The notes below the pieces were generated by a model. That model saw only the letters and a list, made by a program, of their open reading frames with translations, searched no databases and was not told the origin of the DNA. A stretch of 53,117 bases of DNA, taken from NCBI RefSeq assembly GCF_000695795.1, contig NZ_JNCA01000010.1, positions 1-53,117 on the forward strand. The letters are read 5' to 3'. Every line of letters starts with the position of its first letter. Position 1 is the stretch's first letter. The DNA comes from Flavobacterium seoulense (GTDB taxonomy: Bacteria > Bacteroidota > Bacteroidia > Flavobacteriales > Flavobacteriaceae). The position numbers and the translations under genes were made by a program. Positions 1-9,311 of the stretch are shown piece after piece.

Positions 1-1116
1 TGATGGGAAAGATTTTTGATTTGGCGAATCAGGATAATGCTGTGTTTCTAAACAAAGCCCTGTTCTGTGTGCATACGTTTTACCATCTCTTGTTGGCAAA
101 GTTCCATCTAAGAAGTTCCCTGTGTATAATTGGATTCCCGGCTCATCAGTAAATACCTCCATAACTCTTCCGCTGGTTGGCTCGTAAACTGAAGCCGCTA
201 AACGGAATCCTTTGTCCTGATTATTCAACACCCAGCAGTGATCGTAACCTTTACCTCTTTTCAATTGCTCATTGGCAACTTCAATATCTTTTCCAATTGC
301 TTTTGGTTTTCTGAAATCAAACGGTGTATTAGCCACATCATCTAATTTACCTGTTGGAATCAATGTTTCATCAACCGGAACTAATTTATCAGCATCGATA
401 GTTACTTCGTTATCCAAAATTGTTTTAGAAAAATCTCCCGAAAGATTAAAATAAGAGTGTTGCGTTAAATTCACTACCGTTTTCTTATCAGTAGTAGCTT
501 CGTAATCTACTTCTAAAGTATTATCAGCAGTTAAAGTATAGGTTACAAAAACAGTTAAGTTTCCAGGAAAACCTTCTTCCATATCTTTAGAAACATACTT
601 TAATTTTAAAGTAGCATTCGCACCACCTTTAGCTTCTTCAGCCGTCCAAATTGCTTTATGAAATCCCATTGGTCCTCCGTGTAAACTATTTGGTCCATCA
701 TTAGCAGCTAATTTGTACTCTTTTCCGTCTAAAGAGAATTTAGCCTTAGCAATACGGTTTCCGTATCTTCCAATTAAAGCCCCAAAAAACGGATTATCCT
801 TAGTATATTGTTCGAAATTATTAAAACCAAGAACTACATCTTCTGAAACCCCTGCTTTGTTAGGCACTTTTAAAGAAGTGATAATTCCACCATAAGTCAT
901 GATATCTACTTCCATGCCTTTTTGATTTTTCAACTTGTAGCTGTAAATCTTTTCACCTTTAGCAGTAGTCCCATACTCTAATTTTTCAATAGTCAAACTA
1001 TCTTTTTGAACAGCAACCTGCTCCTGATTTTCTTTTTTATCACCTTTACATTGAACAGAAAGTCCGGCTGTGGTAATAACAGCTAATCCTAAAACGCAAC
1101 TTTTTAATAAATTCAT
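1..1116 (-). CDS. galM: Aldose 1-epimerase (galactose mutarotase), lipoprotein, C-terminus cut by window edge
   Basis: The frame is open from an ATG at 1116 down to base 1 with no stop, giving 372 codons; family members usually run about 15-20 residues further. Residues 1-23 form a lipoprotein signal ending in a lipobox with Cys23, so the enzyme is probably anchored in the periplasm. Family active-site residues are visible: His146 (in LHGG), His220 (in TQHSYFNL) and Glu357 (in LETQHYPD). The enzyme interconverts alpha and beta anomers of aldoses, here probably arabinose or galactose released from pectin side chains. It is the last visible gene after araB-araD-araA on the same strand. The fold assignment is firm; the substrate is inferred from context. 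Confidence 0.93.
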   Translation of the reverse strand, partial: MNLLKSCVLGLAVITTAGLSVQCKGDKKENQEQVAVQKDSLTIEKLEYGTTAKGEKIYSYKLKNQKGMEVDIMTYGGIITSLKVPNKAGVSEDVVLGFNNFEQYTKDNPFFGALIGRYGNRIAKAKFSLDGKEYKLAANDGPNSLHGGPMGFHKAIWTAEEAKGGANATLKLKYVSKDMEEGFPGNLTVFVTYTLTADNTLEVDYEATTDKKTVVNLTQHSYFNLSGDFSKTILDNEVTIDADKLVPVDETLIPTGKLDDVANTPFDFRKPKAIGKDIEVANEQLKRGKGYDHCWVLNNQDKGFRLAASVYEPTSGRVMEVFTDEPGIQLYTGNFLDGTLPTRDGKTYAHRTGLCLETQHYPDSPNQKSFPS

Positions 1117-1143
1117 ACTTTTTATTTTTATTGGTTAATAGAG

Positions 1144-1188
1144 AAGTCATAAAGTCAAAAGATACAATAACTTTTGACTTTATGACTT
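1144..1188. repeat. Perfect 18-bp inverted repeat between araA and galM
   Basis: Bases 1144-1161 are the exact reverse complement of 1171-1188, with a 9-base loop. In the transcribed (minus) direction no U-run follows, so this is not a textbook terminator. It could be an mRNA processing or stability hairpin between araA and galM, or one of the word-like intergenic repeats seen elsewhere in the window. Confidence 0.8.
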
Positions 1189-1211
1189 GGTAAATTTGTT
1201 TCTAAAAAAGA

Positions 1212-2720
1212 TTACAATCCAGTTTGAAATAAATGGTAATAAGCTTCATTTGCATTCAAAGTTTCTTTGAAAGAACGGATTTTTGTATCATTATCAATAA
1301 CTACTAATTCGATTCCTGCAATATCAGCAAAATCTTCCATAAACTCAGTAGTAACCGCCTGACTGTATACTGTATGGTGAGCACCACCAGCTAAAATCCA
1401 GGCAGTAGCAGCGATATCCAAGTTAGGTTTACAATCCCAAAGTACACGTGCAACAGGTAATTTTGGTAAATCAGCCATAGGCTTTACAGCAGTTACTTCG
1501 TTTACGATTAAACGGAAACGAGTTCCCATATCTACTAATGACACATTGATAGCATCACCAGCAGGCGAATTGAATACCAAACGAACAGGATCTTCTTTTC
1601 CACCAATTCCTAACGGGTGAATTTCACAAGATGGTTTTCCGTCAGTGATAGAAGGACAGATTTCTAGCATGTGAGAACCTAAAACGTATGATTTCTCAGG
1701 TGTGAAGTGGTAAGTATAGTCTTCCATGAAAGAAGTTCCTCCTTCAAGACCGATGTTCATTACTTTCAAAACACGAACCATAGCAGCTGTTTTCCAGTCA
1801 CCTTCTCCACCAAAACCATAACCATCAGCCATTAAACGCTGAGTTGCAATTCCTGGTAATTGTTTTAATTCTCCTAAGTTTTCGAAAGTATCAGTAAAAG
1901 CACCAAAACCACCTTCTTCTAAGAAAGCTCTCATACCTAATTCGATTCTTGCAGCATCTCTTAATGATTCTCTTTGCTCTCCTCCTTTTTGCAATTTTGG
2001 AGCTAAATTATAAGACTCTTCGTAAACTGCTACTAAAGCATCAACATCTGCCTCAGAGAATTGTTTCATTTTGTTCACAATATCAGAAGAATCGTAACCG
2101 TTAACAGCAACACCAAAACGAATTTGAGCCTCAACTTTATCTCCACAAGTAACTGCAACTTCACGCATGTTGTCTCCAAAACGCGCTACTTTTAAGTTTT
2201 GCATTTCGTCCCAACCTAAAGCTACTCTAGACCAGTTTCCTAATTTAGTCTGAACTCTCACGTCTTCCCAGTGACCTACAACCACTTTACGTTTTTTACG
2301 CATTCTTGACATGATGTAACCAAACTCTCTGTCTCCGTGAGCTGATTGATTCAAGTTCATGAAATCCATATCAATAGAAGCCCATGGAATTTCAGCATTG
2401 TATTGTGTATGTAAGTGACATAATGGTTTTTTAAGAATACTCAAACCATTAATCCACATTTTAGCCGGTGAAAAAGTGTGCATCCAAGCGATGATACCGA
2501 TACAGTTTTTGCTTGAATTAGCCTCCATGCAGATATCAGTAATCTCTGTTGGTGACTTAGCCACAGTTTTGTAAACCACTTTTACAGGAACTTTACCAGA
2601 AGCATCAATTCCTTTTGCAATTGCCTGAGAGTGTACCGCAACCTGCTTTAAAGTTTCTTCACCATATAAGTTTTGGCTTCCTACTACAAACCAAACTTCT
2701 TTTTTAGAAATATCAATCAT
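1212..2720 (-). CDS. araA: L-arabinose isomerase
   Basis: AraA converts L-arabinose to L-ribulose in the cytoplasm, the first step of arabinose catabolism. The protein has 502 residues, the usual family length. The metal and catalytic residues fall at the E. coli positions: Glu306 (GFGGEGDW), Glu333 ([10 protein letters not shown]), His350 (GSHMLE) and a His pair at 448/449 (GGAHHT). The ATG at 2720 starts the conserved N-terminus ([13 protein letters not shown]). It lies 91 bp downstream of araD and 95 bp upstream of galM on the same strand. Expression is expected to follow araB and AraR. Nothing looks truncated. Confidence 0.98.
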   Translation of the reverse strand: MIDISKKEVWFVVGSQNLYGEETLKQVAVHSQAIAKGIDASGKVPVKVVYKTVAKSPTEITDICMEANSSKNCIGIIAWMHTFSPAKMWINGLSILKKPLCHLHTQYNAEIPWASIDMDFMNLNQSAHGDREFGYIMSRMRKKRKVVVGHWEDVRVQTKLGNWSRVALGWDEMQNLKVARFGDNMREVAVTCGDKVEAQIRFGVAVNGYDSSDIVNKMKQFSEADVDALVAVYEESYNLAPKLQKGGEQRESLRDAARIELGMRAFLEEGGFGAFTDTFENLGELKQLPGIATQRLMADGYGFGGEGDWKTAAMVRVLKVMNIGLEGGTSFMEDYTYHFTPEKSYVLGSHMLEICPSITDGKPSCEIHPLGIGGKEDPVRLVFNSPAGDAINVSLVDMGTRFRLIVNEVTAVKPMADLPKLPVARVLWDCKPNLDIAATAWILAGGAHHTVYSQAVTTEFMEDFADIAGIELVVIDNDTKIRSFKETLNANEAYYHLFQTGL

Positions 2721-2727
2721 TATTTTT

Positions 2728-2808
2728 TTGTTTAATTGTTTAATGTTTATTTGTTAAACTGTTTAATCGTTGAACTGCTGAATCGAATAAACGATTCCCC
2801 GAATAAAC
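2728..2808. repeat. Degenerate short-word repeats in the araD-araA gap
   Basis: On the minus strand this spacer is built from variations on TTAAAC and AATAAAC, repeated about eight times with small changes. Two GAATAAAC/CGAATAAACG copies lie at its araD end. No open frame or clear terminator is present. It resembles other word-like spacers in the window (28611-28642, 29866-29904). Confidence 0.5.
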
Positions 2809-2811
2809 TTT

Positions 2812-3510
2812 TTATTGTCCGTAATAAGCATCTTTTCCATGCTTACGATCGTAATGTTTTTTAATCAAAGAATCTTTCAATCTTGGAGCTGCCGGATTAA
2901 TTTGTAATGTCAAATAAGCCATTTGAGCCACAACTTCTAATACTTTAGAATTATAAACTGCTTTAGCAGCATTTTTCCCCCAGGCAAATGGACCGTGGTT
3001 CCCTAACAAAACCATTTCTGTTTCTTCATAAGAAAGATTTTTTTCTTTGAAACAATCCAAGATTTGGATTCCTGTATTGTGCTCGTAGTTTCCTTCGATT
3101 AAATCATCAGCCATTGGCGCAGCACAAGGAATATCTGAAGTTAAATGATCGGCGTGAGTTGTTCCAAAAATTGGAATATCTCTTTGCGCCTGAGCCCAGG
3201 CTACTGAATAAGTAGCGTGAGTATGAGCAACACCGCCAATGTTTGGCCAGTGTTTGTACAAATAAGCATGAGTTTTAGTGTCAGAAGAAGGACGTTTATC
3301 CCCTTCAATAATATTATTATCAAAATCAACAATAACAATATCCTCAGCTTTCAACTCTTCATAAGGTACACCACTTGGTTTTATCGCAAAAACGCCATTT
3401 TCTCTATCAACAGCACTTACATTTCCAAAAGTATATACTACTAAATTCAATTCATTTAGTTGCATATTAGCTTCGTAACATTCTTGTTTTAATGCTTGGT
3501 ATTTACTCAT
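2812..3510 (-). CDS. araD: L-ribulose-5-phosphate 4-epimerase
   Basis: AraD epimerises L-ribulose 5-phosphate to D-xylulose 5-phosphate, which feeds the pentose phosphate pathway. The 232-residue length matches class II aldolase-like epimerases. Zinc ligands are visible at His96 and His98 (AHTHAT) and His172 (GNHGPF), with Asp77 in the SSDT motif and a C-terminal Tyr229/Tyr230 pair that corresponds to the E. coli catalytic Tyr229. It starts 9 bp after the araB stop codon, so the two are cotranscribed. The order B-D-A differs from E. coli B-A-D and is common in Bacteroidota. Confidence 0.97.
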   Translation of the reverse strand: MSKYQALKQECYEANMQLNELNLVVYTFGNVSAVDRENGVFAIKPSGVPYEELKAEDIVIVDFDNNIIEGDKRPSSDTKTHAYLYKHWPNIGGVAHTHATYSVAWAQAQRDIPIFGTTHADHLTSDIPCAAPMADDLIEGNYEHNTGIQILDCFKEKNLSYEETEMVLLGNHGPFAWGKNAAKAVYNSKVLEVVAQMAYLTLQINPAAPRLKDSLIKKHYDRKHGKDAYYGQ

Positions 3511-3519
3511 TTTACTTAA

Positions 3520-5187
3520 TTATTTTGTTATAGATTCAACGAATTGACTTAATACAGAATACGAATCCATCAATTCCTGGTATTTTTCAATTTTATCAGC
3601 CTGTGGGAAATATTCGCTTTCAAAATCACTTCCCATTTTTTTAGCCGCTTCAATTACATTTGGATAAATTCCCGCAGCAACCGCAGCATAAATAGCAGCT
3701 CCTAAAGCTGGTGCCTGATCAGAAGCACAAACTTTAATTGGCTTGTTCAACACATTAGCCAAAGTTTGCATGATAAATGGTGATTTTCTGGCCACACCAC
3801 CAATTCCGATTACAGAATCAATACGAACACCTTCTTCCTCAAAACGATCTACAATTTTCTTAGATCCAAAACAGATGGAGTTGATTAAGGCTTTGAAAAT
3901 ATGAGGCGCTTTTGTTCCTAAAGAAAGATTAGTCATCGCACTCTTCAATCCTTGATTAGCATCCGGAGTTCTACGGCCATTTACCCAGTCCAAAGCAGTT
4001 GGGATACTTTCTGACAACGGAATTGCCTCAGCTTGCTCTGTTAAAGTCTTGATGAAATTAGATTCTACTTCTTCTTTTAATTGTGCTTTTTGCTCTTCAG
4101 ATAAAATAGTTGAGTTGTAAACCAAATTATCTAACGGCCAAGATAAAGTATCTTTAAACCAAGCCAAAACATCTCCAAAAGCAGATTGTCCGGCTTCTAA
4201 ACCGATGTATCCCGGAATTACAGAACCATCTACTTGTCCACAAATTCCTTTTACAGTTTTGCTTCCTACAGCTTCATTAGAAGCTACGATGATATCACAA
4301 GTTGAAGTTCCCATTACGCGAACTAAAGCGTGCTCATCAATTTTAGCACCTACAGCTCCTGAGTGAGCATCAAAAGTTCCAACAGCAATGATTGTATCGG
4401 TTGTTAGTCCTAATTTTGTTGCCCATTCCTGGTTTAATTTACCGGCAACTAAATCAGATGTATACGTTTCATTGTATAATTTCCCTCTCAATTGAGCTAA
4501 ATAAGGATCTAACTTAGTTAAGAATTCTTCAGCTGGTAAACCATTCCAGTCCGCATGCCACATCGCTTTGTGTCCTGCTGCACAACGGCTTCTTTTGAAA
4601 GTAGCTAAATCTTTGTCGTCAATCAATAAGAAAGTCATGTAATCACAGTGCTCCATCCAAGAGTGAGCTGCATTTTTTACAGCCTCATCTTCACGAACAA
4701 TGTGTAAAATTTTTGCCCAAAACCACTCAGAAGAATAAATTCCTCCTTCGTATTTAGTGAAATCCTCACCACCCCATGAAGCAGCCAATTCATTGATTTC
4801 GTTAGCTTCGTTGATAGCAGTGTGATCTTTCCACAAAATCATCATCGCATTTGGATTGTGCTCAAATTCTTTGGTTAAAGATAACGGAGTACCATCGGCA
4901 TTTACAGGAATTGGTGAAGAACCTGTAGTATCGATACAAATACTTTTTATTTCTGACGGATTAACATTTGCCTGAGCAACAACCGATTTAATTGTTGATT
5001 CCAATCCTTCAATGTGATCCAAAGGATGCTGACGGAATTGATTAATTGATGGGTTACAATATTCATTGTTTTTCCATCTCTTGTAATGACAAACATCTGA
5101 GGCTAATTCCTGCCCATTTTCGGTATCAATTAATACGGCGCGAACTGAGTCTGACCCGTAATCTAAACCTATTACATAATTTTTCAT
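3520..5187 (-). CDS. araB: Ribulokinase (FGGY carbohydrate kinase)
   Basis: AraB phosphorylates L-ribulose with ATP in the cytoplasm. At 555 residues it has the usual ribulokinase length. The N-terminal phosphate-binding motif GLDYGSDSVRAV begins at residue 7. The C-terminal FGGY half contains the glycine-rich segment VIGIGGVARKSP and the late motif ALGAAIYAAVAAG. The start at 5187 is an ATG only about 24 bp after a perfect -7 promoter box. araB heads the araB-araD-araA-galM group and is separated from the upstream GH51 gene by 125 bp containing a strong hairpin. Confidence 0.97.
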   Translation of the reverse strand: MKNYVIGLDYGSDSVRAVLIDTENGQELASDVCHYKRWKNNEYCNPSINQFRQHPLDHIEGLESTIKSVVAQANVNPSEIKSICIDTTGSSPIPVNADGTPLSLTKEFEHNPNAMMILWKDHTAINEANEINELAASWGGEDFTKYEGGIYSSEWFWAKILHIVREDEAVKNAAHSWMEHCDYMTFLLIDDKDLATFKRSRCAAGHKAMWHADWNGLPAEEFLTKLDPYLAQLRGKLYNETYTSDLVAGKLNQEWATKLGLTTDTIIAVGTFDAHSGAVGAKIDEHALVRVMGTSTCDIIVASNEAVGSKTVKGICGQVDGSVIPGYIGLEAGQSAFGDVLAWFKDTLSWPLDNLVYNSTILSEEQKAQLKEEVESNFIKTLTEQAEAIPLSESIPTALDWVNGRRTPDANQGLKSAMTNLSLGTKAPHIFKALINSICFGSKKIVDRFEEEGVRIDSVIGIGGVARKSPFIMQTLANVLNKPIKVCASDQAPALGAAIYAAVAAGIYPNVIEAAKKMGSDFESEYFPQADKIEKYQELMDSYSVLSQFVESITK

Positions 5188-5210
5188 CTTCAGTATTTAA
5201 AATATGGCTA

Positions 5211-5218
5211 CAAATATA
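5211..5218 (-). promoter_or_regulatory. Candidate -7 promoter element for araB
   Basis: Read on the minus strand, 5218 to 5211 is TATATTTG, an exact match to the Bacteroidota -7 consensus TAnnTTTG. No good TTTG -33 box stands at the right distance. That region is instead occupied by the hairpin at 5220-5266, which suggests regulated or activator-dependent use. Confidence 0.5.
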
Positions 5219-5219
5219 G

Positions 5220-5266
5220 AATAAAATAACATGAAGTGTAACACTCACACTTCATATTATTTTATT
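5220..5266. terminator. Long hairpin between GH51 gene and araB (terminator, attenuator or operator)
   Basis: Bases 5220-5239 and 5247-5266 form two arms of 20 bases with one C/A mismatch and a 7-base loop. The inner nine pairs are ATGAAGTGT/ACACTTCAT; the outer arms are A/T-only. In the minus direction the T-rich arm follows the stem, so it can end transcripts from the GH51 gene. It also overlaps the expected -33 region of araB, so an operator role is possible. Confidence 0.65.
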
Positions 5267-5312
5267 AATTTTTGATTTATTTAGTTATAAAAATATTTCT
5301 CTAAAAAACTTC

Positions 5313-7298
5313 TTATTTCATTTTCAATTTCAACACTACAAAAGAATAAGCAGGTAAGCTTACTGCTGCTTTTTTCCCTGTTAGTTTAAAATCTTTTTCG
5401 CTAGGAGTAATTTTTGTTGGCTCAGCCAATGTGTTATAATCTTCTAAATTTTGATGAGTCAACAAAATCATTTTTCCTTTTGAATCAACATTTTTTCCTG
5501 ATAAATTCACTTCAAGATCTTGTGCTTTTCCTGAAGTATTTACTAATTTTAAAATCAGTTCTTTTTTATCAGTGTCTTTTGCTGCTGTAGCATACAATTC
5601 CTCTTGTCCAGTTAACGGTTTTCCATCCTTCGTTATTGCCAATACATCAGTACCTCTATTATTAGAATACATTTTTTGCACATAATAGTTAGCCGTTCCA
5701 TAAGAATTTAAATTGTCAAACCAAATCATATCCGGAGCCCATTGAAATGCATCTACGTGAGCCATTAGAGGCGCATACGAAGTTAAATGAACCACATCAG
5801 CATTACGCTCTAAACCGGTCATAAATGCTGCTTCAGAAACTGCCGATAACCAGTTATTTTCTTTCAACCCATCTTCAACTCCTTTTGGATGTGCTGCATA
5901 TTCTCCAGCAAAAATCTTCGGTCCTTTTCTATCGTATTTATCATAACGTGCCGCATTTTCTTTAAACCATTCCGGATTTTTGTAATAATGCTCATCTACG
6001 ATTTCAGCATTTAACTTTTTAAGTTCTTCCCATCCGTAATCAAACATTGCCCCGTCAGGCGAAGGTCCTGAACCGGAGACAATAGTCATGTTAGGATATT
6101 TTTCTTTTATCGCTTTTGCAAAAATCTTATATCTTTCGATATATTGTGGTCCCCATTGTTCGTTTCCAACTCCAATAAACTTCAAATTAAACGGTTTTGG
6201 GTGTCCCATATCTGACCTTAATTTACCCCATTTTGTAGTTACAGCTCCATTGGCAAATTCGATTAAATCCAATGCATCCTGAACATAAGGATCTAATTCT
6301 TCTAACGGAACCAATTCTCCTGAATTGTACTGACAAGCAATTCCACAGCTCAAAATAGGCAATGGTTCTGCTCCAATATCTTCCGAAAGTTGGAAATACT
6401 CATAAAATCCTAAACCAAAAGACTGGAAATAATCTGGGGCTTGCTTGTTTTTAAACTCCACATTCCAACGGTTAATCATTGTTTCTCTATCTTCAACAGG
6501 ACCAACGGTTTTTTTCCATTGGTATCTGTTTTCCAAAGTTCTTCCTTCAACAATACATCCTCCCGGGAAACGTACAAATCCTGGTTTTAAATCATATAAT
6601 AATTGTACAATATCTTTACGTAAACCATTTTTTCTATTTTTCCAAGTTTCCTCAGGAAACAACGAAATCATATCTAAATCAATAGTTCCTGTTCCTTCAA
6701 AAGTGATTTTTAATTGAGCCTTAGCCTCAGTTCCAGTAGCGACAATTTGTGTCGAATAATCTTTCCAACCAGTTGATGAAGGAACAATCGAAGTTTCTCC
6801 CAAGACTTTTTTGTTCGCATCAACAAATTGCACAATGATTTTTTTGATCTCATTATTATGATTAGCCGCTTTTAAAGAAAGATTGTATTTAGCATCTTTC
6901 TTAATTCCCATACCTCTAAATCCTTCGTTTAAAATTTGGTATCCTTTATCATTATTGATAATTACTCTGCAAAAATCAGGATTATTAGGATTTTCAGAAG
7001 TACGCATAGGCGTTGCAATCCCGGAATCTTTATTAAAAGAATGTACATTACTATTAGGCTGCAGCCATCCCATTAATGGCGCATCAAAACCAAAAGTTCT
7101 GTTCTTAACCATTTCGGCATACAAACCTCCATCGGCAGCAAAATTGATATCTTCAAAAAAGACACCATACATTGTCGGCTGAATTTTAGTAATCGATTTA
7201 GTTAAATCTACTTCTAATTTTGTTTTTTGGGCTGTTGCCAAGAAACTACTTAATAGTAAACCGCAAACGGTACTTTTAGTCATTAAATTTAATTTCAT
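5313..7298 (-). CDS. Alpha-L-arabinofuranosidase, GH51, with inserted carbohydrate-binding-like domain
   Basis: This secreted enzyme removes terminal arabinofuranose from arabinan or arabinoxylan. A signal peptide covers about residues 1-23 (cleavage near ATAQ). Residues about 80-215 look like a CBM4/9-type beta-sandwich inserted after the first strand, as in longer GH51 proteins. The (beta/alpha)8 catalytic core follows: FPGGC at 244-248, acid/base Glu380 in GVGNEQWG, and nucleophile Glu466 in FAGEYAAH. A C-terminal beta domain ends the 661-residue protein. It lies 43 bp after the GH43 gene start at 8313 and is probably in its operon. It differs strongly from the second GH51 at 9312-10859. 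Confidence 0.94.
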   Translation of the reverse strand: MKLNLMTKSTVCGLLLSSFLATAQKTKLEVDLTKSITKIQPTMYGVFFEDINFAADGGLYAEMVKNRTFGFDAPLMGWLQPNSNVHSFNKDSGIATPMRTSENPNNPDFCRVIINNDKGYQILNEGFRGMGIKKDAKYNLSLKAANHNNEIKKIIVQFVDANKKVLGETSIVPSSTGWKDYSTQIVATGTEAKAQLKITFEGTGTIDLDMISLFPEETWKNRKNGLRKDIVQLLYDLKPGFVRFPGGCIVEGRTLENRYQWKKTVGPVEDRETMINRWNVEFKNKQAPDYFQSFGLGFYEYFQLSEDIGAEPLPILSCGIACQYNSGELVPLEELDPYVQDALDLIEFANGAVTTKWGKLRSDMGHPKPFNLKFIGVGNEQWGPQYIERYKIFAKAIKEKYPNMTIVSGSGPSPDGAMFDYGWEELKKLNAEIVDEHYYKNPEWFKENAARYDKYDRKGPKIFAGEYAAHPKGVEDGLKENNWLSAVSEAAFMTGLERNADVVHLTSYAPLMAHVDAFQWAPDMIWFDNLNSYGTANYYVQKMYSNNRGTDVLAITKDGKPLTGQEELYATAAKDTDKKELILKLVNTSGKAQDLEVNLSGKNVDSKGKMILLTHQNLEDYNTLAEPTKITPSEKDFKLTGKKAAVSLPAYSFVVLKLKMK

Positions 7299-7341
7299 TT
7301 CTTTATTTTAGTTTGGTTAATGTCTTGTGTTATTCTTTCAA

Positions 7342-8313
7342 TTATTCTGTTATTACTGGCCATAAATCAGCATCCCATTGCAACTCTTTTACTATTAGCA
7401 TAGGCTTTCCATTTTGCTGTGCATCATAACCATGATAAAAAAGATAATCTTTTCCATCAAAAGTATAAGCGCTGTTATGGCCTACGCCAAAATAGTTTTC
7501 ATTTCCTTTAGTTACAATGCTTCCGCCTCCCTGAGCCAACAAATTCCCTTGTTTGTCAACATAAGGACCAGTAACATTTTTAGCTCTTCCTACTACTACT
7601 TTATAAGTACTTTCTTTTCCTTTGCAACACAAATCCCAGGAAGTAAACAAATAATAATAACCATTTTTCCTGAATATAAAAGGCGCTTCGATTGCCGAAC
7701 TTCCTCCGGACAATGGCGTATTTTTTCGTTTTGCAATGCTGTGCCATTCTTGCGGCTCAGCAATCGATTTTAAATCGGGACTTAATTTAAACATTTTTAT
7801 TCCATCCCAAAAAGAACCAAATGAAAACCATGCGGTATTATTTTCGTCAATAATTACATTAGGATCAATGGCGTTCCATTCGTCTCTGTTTGAATGAGAC
7901 TGCACTACAATTCCATGATCTGTCCATTTGTAATTTTTGTCTTTCGGATTTAAAGTAACATTTGTAGCGACACCTATTGCCGAAGTATTTTTACCAAAGG
8001 CGGAAACCGAATAGTACAAATAATATAAATTGTTATAGAATAGAATATCGGGAGCCCAAATATGATTATCAAAATTTGGAACCACTGATGTTGCCCAAAC
8101 TGGTTTTTCTGTAAAAACTGCTGGTTCCGGTTTCCAATTTTTCAAATCCTTAGAACTATACGTCTTAATTCCTTTTCCTGTACAAAAAAGATAATAAGTG
8201 TCTTTTTCTTTGATTACCACTGGATCGTGTACCGAAATATTTTGTGCATTTGATTCGAAAACAATCAAAAACAGCAATAAGAACGAGCTTAACTTAGTTT
8301 TAAAAAACGGCAT
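7342..8313 (-). CDS. GH43 arabinan endo-1,5-alpha-L-arabinosidase-like enzyme
   Basis: A signal peptide (about residues 1-23, ending SNAQ) is followed by a single five-bladed beta-propeller. The GH43 catalytic triad is visible: base Asp30 (VHDPVV), pKa-modulating Asp150 (AIDPNV) and acid Glu209 (SAIEAPFIF). The GSFWDGIKMF segment and the late FGVGHNSAY motif are typical of endo-arabinanases. At 323 residues it is a complete single-domain enzyme. It would cut alpha-1,5-linked arabinan backbones into oligosaccharides for the neighbouring GH51 enzymes. Only 4 bp separate it from the next upstream GH43 gene. Exact linkage specificity is inferred. Confidence 0.92.
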   Translation of the reverse strand: MPFFKTKLSSFLLLFLIVFESNAQNISVHDPVVIKEKDTYYLFCTGKGIKTYSSKDLKNWKPEPAVFTEKPVWATSVVPNFDNHIWAPDILFYNNLYYLYYSVSAFGKNTSAIGVATNVTLNPKDKNYKWTDHGIVVQSHSNRDEWNAIDPNVIIDENNTAWFSFGSFWDGIKMFKLSPDLKSIAEPQEWHSIAKRKNTPLSGGSSAIEAPFIFRKNGYYYLFTSWDLCCKGKESTYKVVVGRAKNVTGPYVDKQGNLLAQGGGSIVTKGNENYFGVGHNSAYTFDGKDYLFYHGYDAQQNGKPMLIVKELQWDADLWPVITE

Positions 8314-8317
8314 TTTC

Positions 8318-9307
8318 TTATTTTTGAATTCCTTCTGATGTCATCACCACACGTTTCATAGTTCCGTCCGGATTGTAATACAAACGGTCTACACAAACTG
8401 ATCTTCTAAAACTTCCGCCATCGGTAGGAATAGATCCATTATGGTAAATAAAATACCATTTGCCTTTAAATTCAATAATCGCCTGATGATTTGTATTAGA
8501 ATTTCCGGCAACTTCATTCAAAATACCCTTATATTCCCAAGGTCCTGTAATCGATTTACTCATGGCATAAGCAATTTTTTCAGGAAATTGATACGCATAA
8601 GACAAATAATACCAGTCTTTACGTTTATGAATCCAGGGTGCTTCGGTAAAATTAGGTAAGTCTATAGTTTGAATTGGTCCATCCATTTCAATCATGTTAT
8701 CTTTTAATTTCACATAATTACAAACCGTATTTCCCCAAATTAAATAAGCCTGACCGTCATCATCTACCATTACTGTTGGATCAATATCATCCCAACTAAT
8801 TTTAGTTTTAGTAGTCATATCATTCGTAATTAATGCTTTTCCTAAAGCATCTTTAAAAGATCCTGTTGGACTATCAGCAACTGCAATTCCGATGGATTTT
8901 CCATGAATCGTTCCGTGAGAAACGGTTACAAACCAATAGAATTTTCCGTTTTTTTCAATCACTTGTCCTGCCCATGCATCACCTTTAGCCCAGGAAAAAT
9001 CAGTAGGTTTTAAAGGAACTGGATGTTCCTGCCAATTAACCATATCTGAAGACGAATATACTAGCCATTCGTTCATTCGATACGAATTCACATCTTTTGG
9101 CGGTACATCGTGTCCTGCATAAAGATACACCTTGTCTTTGTACACAATGGCAGCCGGATCAGCAGTATATTTATCGGTAATAATAGGATTATTCATTTTC
9201 AGCGAAGGCTGATTTTGTTTAGCAACTGTATCTTTTACAGCAGCTGTTTTACAGGAAACAACTGCTGATAAAAGACTCACACTAAATAATAGAGTTCTGA
9301 TTTTCAT
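8318..9307 (-). CDS. GH43 family glycosidase, lipoprotein
   Basis: I start at the ATG at 9307; a TTG 18 bp earlier would overlap the preceding gene and push the signal peptide inward. The 329-residue protein begins with a lipoprotein signal (lipobox ending Cys19), so it is membrane-anchored. GH43 triad: Asp50 (YTADPA), Asp176 (DIDPTV) and Glu222 (FTEAPW). The NEWLVYSSSDMVNW segment and the overall layout resemble bacterial arabinofuranosidase or xylosidase-type GH43 enzymes. It lies in a tight operon between GH51 and GH43 genes, so arabinan or arabinoxylan side chains are the likely substrate. Confidence 0.91.
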   Translation of the reverse strand: MKIRTLLFSVSLLSAVVSCKTAAVKDTVAKQNQPSLKMNNPIITDKYTADPAAIVYKDKVYLYAGHDVPPKDVNSYRMNEWLVYSSSDMVNWQEHPVPLKPTDFSWAKGDAWAGQVIEKNGKFYWFVTVSHGTIHGKSIGIAVADSPTGSFKDALGKALITNDMTTKTKISWDDIDPTVMVDDDGQAYLIWGNTVCNYVKLKDNMIEMDGPIQTIDLPNFTEAPWIHKRKDWYYLSYAYQFPEKIAYAMSKSITGPWEYKGILNEVAGNSNTNHQAIIEFKGKWYFIYHNGSIPTDGGSFRRSVCVDRLYYNPDGTMKRVVMTSEGIQK

Positions 9308-9311
9308 AAAT

